DNA of 64,000 nt from Heliocybe sulcata (GCA_004369045.1 ML213524.1:331667-395666), one strand, 5' to 3'; counted from the first letter of the stretch, positions 11,457-22,771 are shown. Translations and numbers: made by a program. The notes: generated from the sequence alone by a model not told the origin.

Positions 11457-12395
11457 CTATCGTCGAACAAACGTCGCCGCAGGGCCGCTTCGCTTCATGA
11501 CACCGATATTCGCTGCAATTCAGGCATGCGTGAGCAAGCATCCTATATCGTCCTGTTTCAGGACTTACCCGGTAATCTCTGCCAAGCTTGCTTTTTGGGC
11601 TTCTGGCCTTTCAGGTTGAGACTGCGGGTGAGGAACTTGGTGACGTTCTGAGAGGGGACGGTGTAGGATGCGGTCTGGGAGGCCTGGTGAGTGAGTTTGG
11701 GAAGGACGCGGATGGCGCGGGGCCTGTAGCACACATATTGGATCTGGTCAGTTGTGGGTCGGAGAGGATGGGGAGACGTACCCGATGATCGTGTCCTTTG
11801 CTTTGTTGCGTGCGGGCTTGCGTTTGGGTTTGCGGGCCTTAGTGGGGAGATGGCGTTTTGAAGAGGGTGCTTCGGGTTGGGAGGAGGAGGCGAATGCGGT
11901 GGTGAAGAGGTCGTCGGGGAGGTAGTTCGGGTTGGAGGAGCCGAGTGGGAGGGCTTCTTCCGCGTCGTCTTCCGTGTCTGCGTCTTCGTCGAGGTTATCG
12001 TGGGACATCGCAAAATCTCTAGATAAGCTGCCTTCGCTCGAGGCGTCCAGTTCGGGGTCGTCTTCACTCATGAGATGGTCCTCCCCCTCTGCGTCAGACT
12101 CGCCCGCTGCATCTTCCATAGCGCGCTGCATCCTCGCCTCTACCGCAGCCCTCGCCCCCCTCGCCTCCTCCTCCTCAGCTGCACCACCACCTTCATTCCC
12201 TCCCCGCTGTGCAGCCCGCTCCTTCGCCCTCCGGTCTCTACCCCGATTCCTCTCCTTCCTTCTCATCTTCTCCGCCGCATGGAACCTCTGCACATCCGCC
12301 TGTCGTATCTTTGCTGCGTTCTTCGACTGGGAGAACGTAGAGGCCTCTGGCGCATCATCGGAGTCGCTGGAGGGCGAGGCGGCGCGACGGGGCAT
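11457..12395 (-). CDS. Basic/acidic probable nucleolar protein (Utp16/Bud21-like candidate)
   Basis: Three exons (11782-12395, 11569-11723, 11457-11512) give 825 nt or 274 aa. The N-terminal part is Ser/Asp-rich, followed by a dense Arg/Lys/Glu helix (about residues 30-95) and acidic runs (about 100-150). Next come a basic patch (KARKPKRKPARNKAK) and a conserved-looking tail with SYTVPSQNVTKFL and a terminal RSGPAATFVRR. This layout fits ribosome-biogenesis factors associated with U3 snoRNA such as Utp16/Bud21, but the match is by composition and a remembered pattern only. The last intron (11513-11568) starts with a perfect GTAAGT. If it is retained, the protein would end four residues into it, after the sequence LPGKS. 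The spliced form is preferred because its extra 17 residues look conserved. Confidence 0.72.
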
Positions 12396-12525
12396 GGCGG
12401 TAGACGTGAAGACAACAATTCCAGTTTGTTGCCTCTTTCGGCTCGATCACTCACGTGCAAGATCAAATGCGAGTCCCGACCCTCTGAAAGACGCAGGAAA
12501 ATATTGGCTCACTTGTTGCTCTGAG

Positions 12526-12960
12526 TCCCATGCTACATCGCGAAGATATGATACACCGGAAACTTGAGGCGGTCGTGAGGCAACCACAAGTTCTGCATGG
12601 TTGGCGCCGACGTTGGTCACAGCGCACTGCCAAAGAGATGCTGGATGTTGAGAGGGAAAAGGCAGAGAATGCAGATCGGTGTATTGAGGTCTTTTATACA
12701 TTCTCTGCAGGTTGATGCACTTCTTCACAAAGCACTCACATTTTACAGATCGTGTATGCGCGGAAGATAGCAGACTACGTCATACCTCATTCCTACCGAT
12801 ATGGGCAAGTGAATGCTATAAACGGATGTCGGCAAATTCTGACTCTCCGGCATTCCTGAACTCTCGCAGGAGCCTTTTATTGAGCAAGTCAAGTTCAAAT
12901 GGCCTGAGGGTGGTGCTTGGGACGGGGCCCTACAGCTTAGCTGTGAGATAGTATGTTCGC
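12526..12960 (+). pseudogene. Relic block related to the minus-strand frame at 3232-3732
   Basis: The plus strand carries MLHREDMIHRKLEAVVRQ and then EMLDVEREKAENADR. After a probable intron (GT near 12712, CAG near 12748) it reads IVYARKIADYVIPHSYRYG. The same three segments occur in the same order, inverted, at 3732-3400. The frame between them is not cleanly open in either place, so both are treated as decayed copies of one unrecognised accessory gene. It lies directly upstream of the duplicated seven-helix locus. Confidence 0.45.
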
Positions 12961-13059
12961 CAGGCCTCAGGCATTTGCTTTGGACCGACTGCGGAGGCAG
13001 GGTTCTGGCCTCAGCAGTAGAGAACGCTGCTCGAAGTCCGTTTGATGAGGCTATGTACG

Positions 13060-14752
13060 AGTGTGAGTGTAGAGTCTCATAATATCTATCTTCTCTCAGC
13101 GCGGAGGCTAAATCGAGAAAAGCTGTCCGTTCGTAGATATCTCGGGTGTTGGCAGATGAAGCACCAGAATTGATCGGATATTAATATCTGCGTACGAGTG
13201 GGCGGGACTTGTGAGAGTCACACAATACACGTCGAGAGGCGAGTAGCAAGTACTATCTACCTTGCCAGTGCTGATGTGACCGAGGATTAGTATGCTCTTC
13301 ATTTGGCTTTGGCACAGGGATACCGGTCGTGGGCATACGCGACTCCGTCGCCCCTCCTACCGGTACGCCGCCGTAGGGATGCTTGCGCACTCAACTCAAG
13401 GTTACTTTGTCTTTCCAAAGTGAGTGTTCATATTGCATGGCCCATCTATCAGACGACATCTCATGGCCGGCACCTACCAGTGCTTCCGGGACACTGCTAC
13501 ATGAACACATGAATACATTTATTCGTATTTTTGAGCACGATGCTTGGTGACTTACCTTCATTCGCTGGATAGCGACCAGCTCTATGGTCCATCGCCTCAA
13601 TTCACTGCCATCTTGTCTGTTCGGTGATCGGCTTGTCCGAACATCTTGAACCGTGTGGGGGCCTCTACGTCAATAGCTCAGATGGACCTGTCGGATGCGA
13701 TGGTAGTCATCGTGTATCTGATTGATCCAGAAGTATCATAACCAGGAATGTACTTATCGCTTGGGCACCAAGGTATCGTCCTACAACCCCTCATTCCTTC
13801 TGCCAAAGCTCTCTCTCCTCAGCAACGAGCATGGCGGCGGCCGTACAATATCCCTACCTTGGCTCGCGTCCCTTTGACTGGATATACCTCCTCTTCAGCA
13901 TCACTCTACTCGCGTGAGTGTCACGTCTCAGAATATCCATTATCTCTCGGTTATGAGGCTAAATCCAGGAAAGCTGTCTGTTCGTAGGTATCTCGGGTAT
14001 TAACGACGATGGCCAGCCTACTGAGATATAAATATCCGCGTACAAGTGCAAAGGACTTGTGACAGTGTCACATCGCAGGTCGTAATGCGAGTAGTGTTAT
14101 CCATTTTGCGGTGCTAATGCGACCAAACACTGGCATGCTCCTTGGTCGGTTTTGGCACATGAGATATCACTCGAGGGTATACCCGAATCCGCCGCCCCTC
14201 CTACCGATACGCTGCGGAACGGATGCTTGTGCGCTGAACTCGAGGCCATTCTGTTGCCAGCAAGTGAGTGTTCAGACTCCACGGCCCATTCATTTGGCGG
14301 CATCTCATATGGTACCCAGCAGTTCTCCCGGAATCACTGATGCACGAGTACATAAATACATTTATCCACATTTATGGGTAGGAAGCTTGGTGAGTTACCT
14401 CCAATTTCTGGATAATGACCAGTGCCTCTGGCATATCACCGCAGTCCATCACCATCCTTTGTTCTCCTCTATAGCGGTATTCGGCTTGTCTAAAGCGCAT
14501 GTTGATCTCTGTTAATAGCTCAGATGAACCTGTTGGATGCGCTGGTAGCCGCCTTGCTATCCGATTACTCCAGAATTATCGTGGTCAGGAAGGTACTTTA
14601 ACACCCGGATCTCAAGGCTTCGTCCTACAGCCCCCGAGTCCTCTGTCCACAGGTCTTCCTCCTCGGCATGGCAGCAGTTGTACAATATCCATATCTTGGC
14701 TCGCGTCCCTTTGTCTGGATATACCTTCTATTCAGCATTAATCTGCTCGGAC
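13060..14752 (+). repeat. Tandem duplication, two units of about 850 bp
   Basis: Unit 1 (about 13060-13913) and unit 2 (about 13914-14752) can be aligned end to end by eye, at roughly three-quarters identity with small indels. Shared landmarks in the same order include GCCCCTCCTACCG (13350 and 14194), GAATACATTTAT versus AAATACATTTAT (13512 and 14353), ATAGCTCAGATG (13673 and 14515) and the exon-1 start ATGGC(G/A)GC(G/A)G(C/T)(C/T)GTACAATATCC (13831 and 14668). The unit boundary falls inside exon 1 of the membrane-protein gene. The left copy therefore has only a truncated first exon and the right copy continues into the complete gene. Confidence 0.8.
13831..13913 (+). pseudogene. Truncated exon 1 of the seven-helix gene
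   Basis: Encodes MAAAVQYPYLGSRPFDWIYL and eight more residues, nearly identical to the first 28 residues of the gene at 14668, then breaks off at the tandem-duplication boundary. No downstream exons follow before the second unit begins. It could still act as an upstream decoy start or as spare promoter sequence. Confidence 0.75.
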
Positions 14753-16344
14753 AAATCTGTCTATTATTTCTCCTGGGGACACTGCTCTTCTCCAATGAAG
14801 TCCATCCCAGGAAGGTTCACCTTATCAATCTCCTCGTCGCCACTGTGATATACGGAATTGGTCCATGGTTCTTGTACGTAGCTATCCGTCCGACAAGAAG
14901 TAGTGTTTGATATCTAGCATATATCAGAGTATACTCCGGGCAGCTTCAAGACCCTACTCCTGGCTGGGGCTACTGTCTTTTTACTGCTTCATTCAAGCAT
15001 GGCGGGGATACGATGTGATCCAGGATATCTGCCCTAACAATGGCTGGAGCTTATCATGTTGACAGGGTAATAACGGCAACCCTGGCCTTGACCATAGAAC
15101 TCTTTGCCACGACCAGAAAAATAAGCACGTCTGCGTCGAGAACAGAGAGACTAAGGACATATGTGGTATGTGCCGAGTCTCATATATCGGCTGTCATCTC
15201 GGCTCAAGCCCGTGTATCTAAACAGCTTGCATTCTTGCCATACTTCACATTTGTCTTGTGGATGCTGATCACAGTTGCCGTACGTAGCGATCATCGCCAG
15301 TTCGGTTCACGAAAATGACTCGGACTTCCGTGCTATAGGTCGGGGTTATAACCCCTTCACGGGTCCAGCATCAGGACAACCGCTACTACTGCGTCATTAG
15401 TAGCGCTTGGCTGTAAGTCGGCCTCGACCCTTATCTATGACCATTCTCATACTGCTGCCAGTGGTAGTTCAGTGGAGATATATGCTGTGGCATGTGATCT
15501 AGTAGTCATCGCACTGGAAGGTATGATAATTCGGTTCTTCGACAATATTATGACCATCATGATGTCCACTGTGTAGTATGGATGCTCCTATGGCTTTGGC
15601 GGAGGCCAAGACGTGTTGGCCATCTGATCGAGTCAACTGTGGCTGATAGGCCTCTTATTCTGCGCATGGGTGTGTTCATTATCTATCAGATTATCTACGT
15701 CATGTATGATTCTCCGGTTCTTGCTGTATTTCCCCGCTGAAAGTGTACCCATAGGTCCTGCCTTGTGGGCCTGACACCCAACAAGGCAGCTTCGACGATC
15801 ATATTGTTCGTATATCCAGCTGCTGGTGCGTACGAAGTGTCCCTACTACTGCTGCTTCACTGCGGCATCTGACTGCGTTTTAGTCCCTCTGGCTGTGTTC
15901 GTGGCCTTTGGGCTGACTGTTCATGTGAGTGCGGCTCCGTGTCTGCTTTGCTTACAGGTGGTCTTATTCCTTGACTATTCTACAAAGGACTGTGTCTCTC
16001 TATGGAAATCTTGGCTGAGCAAGCTTTTCCGGGTCGGCATGTCCTGCATCGAGCAAGACGCCTCCATCCTGAATGTTAACAAAACCACAACAAAGCCGAT
16101 TGAAGTCCATATCACGCTCGAACCCGTCTACAAAGATACAATACTCTCTATACAAGAGAATTCGGACAGTGTGCCCAAGGCCAGCTCGCTCACTGATGAA
16201 GATACTTCCAGTAGGCAATGCGATCGGACATCAATAACGGAGTCGGCTGCTGATCAGAAGGTGGGGGACGCTGGATGCAGCGCTGACGATGAGGGTGTGG
16301 ACGTTACTCAAAGGAAAGGTAGAAGCGACGGGTCGATTGACTGA
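14668..16344 (+). CDS. Multi-pass (seven-helix-type) membrane protein, basidiomycete family
   Basis: Nine exons (14668-14873, 14928-15014, 15066-15165, 15226-15279, 15339-15412, 15462-15520, 15577-15703, 15755-15825, 15884-16344) give 1,239 nt or 412 aa with no internal stop, so this copy looks intact. About seven hydrophobic segments can be followed: residues 17-37, 47-67, about 96-114, 135-150, 176-194, 217-237 and 243-273. They are followed by a hydrophilic tail of about 120 residues rich in Ser, Thr and Asp. A YSGQLQDPTP loop and TLALTIELFATTRK match a family of uncharacterised integral membrane proteins that I associate with Polyporales. Receptor or transporter function is unknown. A 33-nt GT...AG stretch near 15925-15957 could be an optional intron that keeps the frame. 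Relics of the same gene lie at 2960-3225 and 13831-13913. Confidence 0.72.
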
Positions 16345-16772
16345 TTGAAGTTCCCCTCTGCCAGTCGTCAGTATAATGGACAAACAACACAAGATTTGCG
16401 TGCAGGTTCTCGCTTTCACATGTATCCGTTACTCATGTAGCTTTGTTATTCCCTGACTACACTTCCCGAAGGCATTTTCCAAGAACTCCAGCAGCGCTAT
16501 GAAAGCGTCCCACTGCAGCAGAATCACGAACAGGACCGATTTATGGAAGGATCGTGTTAACCTGTGTCTGAAAATGGCTGCTGCATACGCGCAGACAAGC
16601 TCAATTATCACAACATGCTGGAGATGCAATACGGATACAAAAACGATGATCTACCCCCTCCAAAAAGAAAGGACAGAAAGGACAGCGCGACGAACGACTA
16701 CTCATACAACGCCATGTCCAAAGCGGAAGACCCGACTCGGGTATATACCACAACAAAGCGAAGGAGCCAGGA
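16345..16772. other. Convergent intergenic space
   Basis: Short spacer between the membrane-protein gene (+) and the dicarboxylate carrier (-). No conserved frame or repeat was seen. Confidence 0.5.
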
Positions 16773-18382
16773 TCAATACCCAGGCTCGCCCCTCAACTTC
16801 CTAGTAAAGTCAACGACGTTCTTCAGCTGTTCCAGGGTCAAGAAGATCAGGATCGTGGTGGGCTGCAACCGCGTCCACGCCGGCACCCAGCCTTTAAACA
16901 TGAACATCGGGCCTTCGGTCGCGATGGCGGTGCGGATAGCAGACACCGTCGACTGTTAATTAAGGTGATTGAGTATCGGTACGGTGTACGGGGAGGGTAC
17001 ATACTGATGACCCTGGTCCCGATGCGTTCATGATTCGACTCTGGATGTGGGACGTCAGGGCAGAGCCTTGATAATTCGAAGACGCGACTCACCTTCACGA
17101 CATCAGCTGGGGAACAGACAGTTGTAGCCACAGTGCCCTGAGAGCAGATAACACGGTCATGTAAGTCAGCTGTTGTTCTATGAGAACAGTGGAGAATGAA
17201 CACGCACGGCACCGAAGCTAGCCGTAAAGTGACAGTAGATATTGTCGTCAAAGTATCCCGACTTCAGAAGCTCTGCCTTGAAGAAGTCGTAACTGCGATC
17301 GAACGTCGTCATCAGCAGACAGTCCTGCCGGTACTCAACTGAATGAGACGCTCACGAGGCAAGCTGACTGGCATTCATCAAAATAGCCCTGAATACGTTG
17401 GGCCCCAATCCGCGTGCTAACGAGGAGGCTCCTTCCTCTCTGACCATCTTCCGGACATATAACGTCAGTAAGACGCAGGCGAAATCATACTGGGCGGGCT
17501 CACGCGGAACAAACCGTCGAAACAGTTCTTGTAGTTCAGCCTCTTCTCGGGAGGCTTGGCAGCGTCTGCCTGGAGACGGACCATGATAATCTCAGCCGGA
17601 TTGCCCACGAGGCCAGCGATGCCTCCCGCTGGAAGAGTCGTTTGTAACCAGTAGAGAGACATTCGATTTTGCGAGAGGCGTACCCATCGATCCTGCCGCT
17701 GCCAACTTCCATGCAGGAGAATTCTTGCCTGGAGGGATTGAGGTTGATTATTCCGCACTGACCTGCATGACTTACCACCTGCTCCGATGAGTTTCTTGCT
17801 CTCATCATACGCCCAGAATCGACAGAGCGAATAACTCATTTGCCGCATCCATGTTCCGGAGATACCGTCAAACAGGCCACGAACGCCTGCACGAGCGATT
17901 GCATCAGCATCAGCATGCCACCACAGATAAGCCACAAGAACGATATTGAAAGTTTCCGGCGCTGATCGGGTCTCAAGCACGATTTATCCGATCAAACGCC
18001 CTCTAATTCCGCTTCTCCTAGTATATAAACAAGCCCAATAATGGACACGTACCCGCTGTTCTGACCGTCTTTCGGATCGATTCTATCATGCGCTTGTCGC
18101 CCGAAGCTTGTAATCGCACTTTCGTCAAATCAAGAGGGCTGGCACATCATTCGTCAGGCAAGACCTTCAAAGACTGCGCTCAAACATACTGGGTGATCGA
18201 GGCTGCTATCGTCGCTGCCACACCTGATGTTCTCAAGTCATGAGGTGCCTTTGCAAGACGACCAGTGTGTACGCACCACCTAGCCAGAAGGGATAGGGCT
18301 GTTTCTTTGGCATCGGACGGGCCGCTGGTGTTCCCGCCTCAGGGACGGGCTTCGTCAATGCTGCATCTATCGGTTTGGACAT
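16773..18382 (-). CDS. Mitochondrial dicarboxylate carrier (DIC1-type)
   Basis: Exchanges dicarboxylates such as malate and succinate for phosphate across the inner mitochondrial membrane. Eleven exons (first 18277-18382, last 16773-16952) sum to 945 nt or 314 aa, normal for the mitochondrial carrier family. The three repeats show the signature PX(D/E)XX(K/R) in HPLDLTKVRLQ, NPAEIIMVRLQAD and SPADVVKSRIM; the second is the DIC-like variant. Other DIC-like segments are GLFDGISGTWMRQMSYSLCR, GPNVFRAILMNASQLASYDF and the GWVPAWTRLQPTT near the C-terminus. Introns are 51-70 nt except the third (17887-18052, 166 nt). The start is the first ATG of the 5' exon, followed by a Pro/Ala-rich leader and the QPYPFWLGG that opens helix 1. 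Confidence 0.93.
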
Positions 18383-19644
18383 CACTGGCAGCGACGTAGC
18401 AGGTGCGTGGGCTGTCTAGGGCGGAAATTGTCGTGTGCGCGGACGCTGACTGCCCTATATATGACGGACGGTCCTGAGAGGAAGAAACACGATCAGCGCC
18501 AGAATATGCAGTCTGACCAAGAAAGAATCATGGACGTATTCGTGACACGAGCCCTCCTGAAGTTGTATTGAAGCTATATCGGGCTAACCTGCTGCTTCAA
18601 TACTCGTCTTATGACCTACCTTCATCCGCACTTTCCCGACCGGGCTCCCGCCAGCGCCAAATCGTGGCTCTACACATCGTCGTCAGACTTGGTTCAGGCG
18701 GGAGGCCGCTGCTGTGGTCGACGGTCAGTGGTGCGGTCAGCGGTGTGCAGACCGCACGGACATGAGAACGCTCGGCTACGCTCGTTCAGGGCGGAGAGAA
18801 AATTGCCTTATCGGGTAGTCTGTGGCTGAGACATTTTGTGCTTGCGAAATCCTCTCACGTCTCTCTAACCTCGTCGGTAAGCTGAGACGCTATGCCACGC
18901 TTGTTCCGGAGCCCTGACTAACGTAGAAATTGCTCTTATTGTCGGGCCTTTCTGTCTTCAGCCTGGGTCCAAAACATACTTGGCCACATATGGCCGCCAA
19001 TCACCGTCTATTGGGCATATATCTTCAAATGCTACTGCACTTACGAGCAGTCTCTCACATTTCTCGCCTCCCATTAATCGTTCACAGGCCAGTTTGTGTT
19101 TTACTGGGTTGTTAGAACGTCAGGCGACCATATCCTGGAAATGATGTGTATATCGGTGAGCTGGATTTGGTCGGAGACAACGACAGATCAAGATGATAAG
19201 AATATTCATACTTGAAGAAGATGCTGTCGAGAAATCTCCCAACAATACGATAGTATATTGTTGTCATTCGAATGTTAACCGCCCTACTTGATCCAGTGAT
19301 CTACGGCATGGCACAAGCTGCAGGAAGGCTGGTGAAATGCTCCATAACCGCATGCACTCATAGTCATGGTGCCACATATGGGGAGTCCTATTTCATTCAA
19401 ACAACGAAGAGCAAGGGGCAGTTGCAGCTGGCACGTTATACTTAGAATTTTTCAACGACATGCAAATCGGAACCGACGTTAAACTGGTGGCTGACGAACG
19501 GCCTTAGACTTGCAGTTCGGACTGAAATCGCCAGCCACCGACACATCCGTCCTACTAAAGGTGAAAGTCATCTTCCTTACTTACATTCTCATTGAAAATC
19601 TGGCGCTTTAAACGTCTCAGCCTTCTTATACATCGTCTTGGAAA
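18383..19644. other. Gene-poor spacer
   Basis: About 1.26 kb without a supported gene. A short stretch near 18930-19110 reads as a hydrophobic, Trp/Tyr-rich peptide on the plus strand but has no start-to-stop structure or flanking exons, so it is left as a possible relic. The region must contain the divergent promoters of DIC (-) and the 19645 gene (+). Confidence 0.35.
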
Positions 19645-20838
19645 ATGGCAAGAACCCAGAGGAGACAGAGACTCCCCCTCACCCCAGTCAAACGGCTCTT
19701 GGACTACCTCAAGCCCAAGCCTCTAGTAAACCTCGGCAGGCGGCCTCGCCCTCTCTCCTTCTCCTCCCCAGGCTCAACGCCCAAGGCATCCAAGCGTACC
19801 TTCCAGCGCCCTGCCCAACCAGCATGCCCATTCCATCCCATACCGACGGTCACTTCTTATGTCGCAGTGCAAAACGACTCCCCCACTTCTGGCAGCATTA
19901 TCATTACGACGTTCCCTACGCCGCCCTTCTGCTGCCACCCTCATCTGCAATCAATGGATCGGGACCAGCTCCTGGCTGTCGCACGTACATTCAACTCGCG
20001 CCTGCCGCTGTCGATGGCTATCCCCGTCAGAGTAGGGAGAACTGCCGGTGACATCCGGAGGGACATAGAGCTGCTTGTGGGGCTGCGTACAAGGCCAGAC
20101 AACAACGGAGCACAGGATGTTCCCGGCGCTCCTAAAGCTATTCGCAGTCGCTCTATTGCAATGGGTTCTGGTCCTGGCTCACCCGCCGACAGCTTCAGCG
20201 CCGGTCAACCTACCAGCCCTAGGAGCCCGCTCGCGCAGAGAAGCCATACATGCTCGTTGTTGCCCAGCCTGGAGGTTCTCGCGGAGGAAGAAGAGGAGGA
20301 AGACGAAGACGCGGGGTTTGAGCAAGTGACTAGAACCGTCAGGATACGCCAGGATCGAGTCGATACTCCTACCCGCCAACCGCGATGGAGAAAGGCGTCG
20401 CCAGAAAGTGTCACGTATCGCAGGGCTGCCGGGAGACCGAGAAGCAAGACCATGCCAGATACCAAGAGAGACCTTATCGGCTCGACGAGCGACGCGGGCG
20501 ACCGAGCATTCACCTACGACTCCTCCCTTGTGGCATGTACACCTCGGTATAGGCCGCACCAGCGAGGAGAGCAAGCCCTGGAAGCAGGACCTTCGAAACT
20601 CAAGCGCGCTCGAGCGAATACCGCGGCCAGTCGCATATCGTTCGGTGCCTTGCCATCGCCTTTGGCGTCAGGCGATATGCTGGCGTGTTCGACCCCGCGA
20701 GGGAAGAGGCGGCGCACGGCAAAGTCGGGAACGGCGAGCCCTGATAAGGATGAGTCATCTTTCGACCTTTATGGGGCGAGCGCGCTGGAGGAGCGTGGCA
20801 GCGATGAGGAGCAGTTCGATAGTCACGGGGAACTTTGA
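19645..20838 (+). CDS. Uncharacterised disordered protein, 397 aa
   Basis: A single long open frame from an ATG with no need for introns. The N-terminus is basic (MARTQRRQRLPLTPVKRLLD). A short ordered-looking segment at about residues 103-145 (DRDQLLAVARTFNSRLPLSM, then GRTAGDIRRDIELLVGLR) could be a small helical module. The remainder is Ser/Arg/Pro-rich with an acidic run at about 213-224 and basic patches near the C-terminus (PRGKRRRTAK). No family was recognised. A nuclear protein would fit the composition, but that is inference. The last roughly 100 nt of the gene and about 450 nt of its 3' flank are copied in tandem immediately downstream. Confidence 0.7.
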   Translation: MARTQRRQRLPLTPVKRLLDYLKPKPLVNLGRRPRPLSFSSPGSTPKASKRTFQRPAQPACPFHPIPTVTSYVAVQNDSPTSGSIIITTFPTPPFCCHPHLQSMDRDQLLAVARTFNSRLPLSMAIPVRVGRTAGDIRRDIELLVGLRTRPDNNGAQDVPGAPKAIRSRSIAMGSGPGSPADSFSAGQPTSPRSPLAQRSHTCSLLPSLEVLAEEEEEEDEDAGFEQVTRTVRIRQDRVDTPTRQPRWRKASPESVTYRRAAGRPRSKTMPDTKRDLIGSTSDAGDRAFTYDSSLVACTPRYRPHQRGEQALEAGPSKLKRARANTAASRISFGALPSPLASGDMLACSTPRGKRRRTAKSGTASPDKDESSFDLYGASALEERGSDEEQFDSHGEL

Positions 20839-21840
20839 GTCTCCTGGATGATTGAACTTGATGTTGCTAGTCCTATAGCGTTCGATTTTGACGGATGGAA
20901 TCTAAGATATGTCCTACCCTTGATAAAGTAGAAGTCATGCGGGTGGCATCGTGACGTTCCAAATAGTCTTGTTGGACTGAGTGCGCCCACAGACTGCCAT
21001 TGAAGCCAGGTCCGGAAATCCAACTACGAGAAAGGCCTGCGTGGCCCGGAATATTGTCGAATCCGAGCGAAACGCACCTAGACTGTCTCATGATACGCTG
21101 GCACGAAGAGATGCTTGTTGCATGAAAAGATGAGACAGCTAATCGATCCATAGCAACAAGGCGGACACAAATCCGAAGGAGTCCGCACCGAGACCTACGG
21201 TGGTTGCCTGGATCCTGGAGACTCGGCGCATCTCCTGCGACGCTGTCTCTGAAAAGAGGACGTGGACATAGATCTACTGGCGGACGAGGAGCCCTGATGA
21301 GGACGAGTCATCTTCGACCTTTTATGGAGCGACCGCAGTGGAAGAGCATAGCAGTTATGAGGAGCAGTTCGATAGTCGCGCGAAGTTTTGAGCCTCCTGA
21401 GATAATTAGTCTTGATGTCGCCAGTACTGTAGTGTTCGATTGTGACACATGAGGTTTAAGATAGGTCCTACGCTTGACAAAGTGGGTCTAATTCGGGTAG
21501 CGTCGTGACATTCCAGTATGGCCGCTGTATAGTCTCGTTGGACTCAGAACGCCCGCAGGCTGCCATTGAAGTCCGGGTCGGAGATTAACTACGACAGAGG
21601 CCTTCGTGGCTTGGAATGTTGCAGAAGTTCAAACGAAACGCGCCTAGGCTTTCTGATGATACGCCGCCACTGAGGCACACCTGTCGCATGAAGAAGTCTA
21701 CGCAGAGGAGATTATCAATCCGTGAGACGAGCACAAGCCCACAGGGAGTCGCTCCCAAGACGTATGCTAATCGGTAGCTCTGAATCCTGGAGACTCGATG
21801 TATGCTGTCTCTGAAACGAGGACGCGGACATTCGCGCATA
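20735..21840 (+). repeat. Tandem copies of the gene's 3' end, about 550 bp each
   Basis: Unit A (about 20735-21285) starts in the last codons of the 397-aa gene. Unit B (about 21286-21840) repeats it at lower identity. In unit B the coding tail is still readable as SPDEDESSSTFYGATAVEEH to a stop codon, parallel to SPDKDESSFDLYGASALEER in the gene. The non-coding landmarks GCTGCCATTGAAG..GG and GATCCTGGAGACTCG versus GAATCCTGGAGACTCG recur in the same order. Unit B has no start and is presumed non-coding. Confidence 0.75.
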
Positions 21841-22451
21841 CCATTTCAGAGGAGATGTCCCTGTACGAGTTTGCATCTCGCGCAACAGTCTCGTGAGATA
21901 AAGCGCCGAAAACATTCCTTTGGAACTCGAACTTACGTAGGCACGTCAAGACCGACAGTTACTACTCTCGACACTCTTCCGCGTCACCCTGGACCGAGAA
22001 GATCCCGATTACCATGAGTAATCCCATCGTCGGAGGGATTTGTTTCTGAAGCTGTCACGGGGCATGCTAGCAACCGCTTCCCGAGAACAGAGGAGTAGTA
22101 ACCTGAAAATCAGCCGGTTTCCCCTTTGGAGTACATTGACCATCAAGTTATGATGAGGGAGCTGGCGTGCATCAGCTTCCGCCTTGACGGTTGAATGAGT
22201 GCAGCGATAGCGGAGGTATGGTTTGGAAATCTGCCCGCCGCTGACAGCATCCGTGCATGCATGTGGTGGTGGGAGGAAGGTTTGCCGCCGCCATCAAATA
22301 TTTTGTCGCACAAAATCTACCCTAATTATAAATTCCCACGATCAAGAAACATTGGTTGTCATTATATAATATAAGGATCCCGCCCAGCACGCAATTTTGG
22401 GCCTCTTATGCATTCAGATAAGCTGTAGCTATACAGATACTATCATTTGAC

Positions 22452-22478
22452 CAGTTCTGTAAATTTTTTACATAACTG
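22452..22478. repeat. Imperfect palindrome, 12-bp arms
   Basis: CAGTTCTGTAAA, a 3-nt spacer and TTTACATAACTG, with one mismatch between the arms. The outer arm is the same CAGTTCTGTAAA word as in the palindrome at 22772. Confidence 0.75.
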
Positions 22479-22771
22479 TTCAAATCGACTTCCATATGGC
22501 CTGTGTCGCAATAATTCCTTCTAGGCATTGTGACTATACTATATATCTATAAACTGGCAAGAGCTGGTATTTTCAGAGAAGTATGACAGATACTGTAAAC
22601 ATGCCGGAGTTGGAGCACAGAGATCACTAGTCACTCTACCTTTTCTTATTTGTTTCTTCCTAACGGCTTGGTCTTTAAACCACCCAGTCTTCACAGAAAT
22701 GTTTTATGAGTATATACACATATTAGAAAAAGGTTCCAGAGCTGCCAGCGAAGAGGAATACCTGATTTTAA

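Noticed and set aside
18930-19115. Hydrophobic Trp/Tyr-rich peptide as a membrane-protein gene
   Set aside because: Too short, no neighbouring exons in frame and no family match; left as unexplained spacer.
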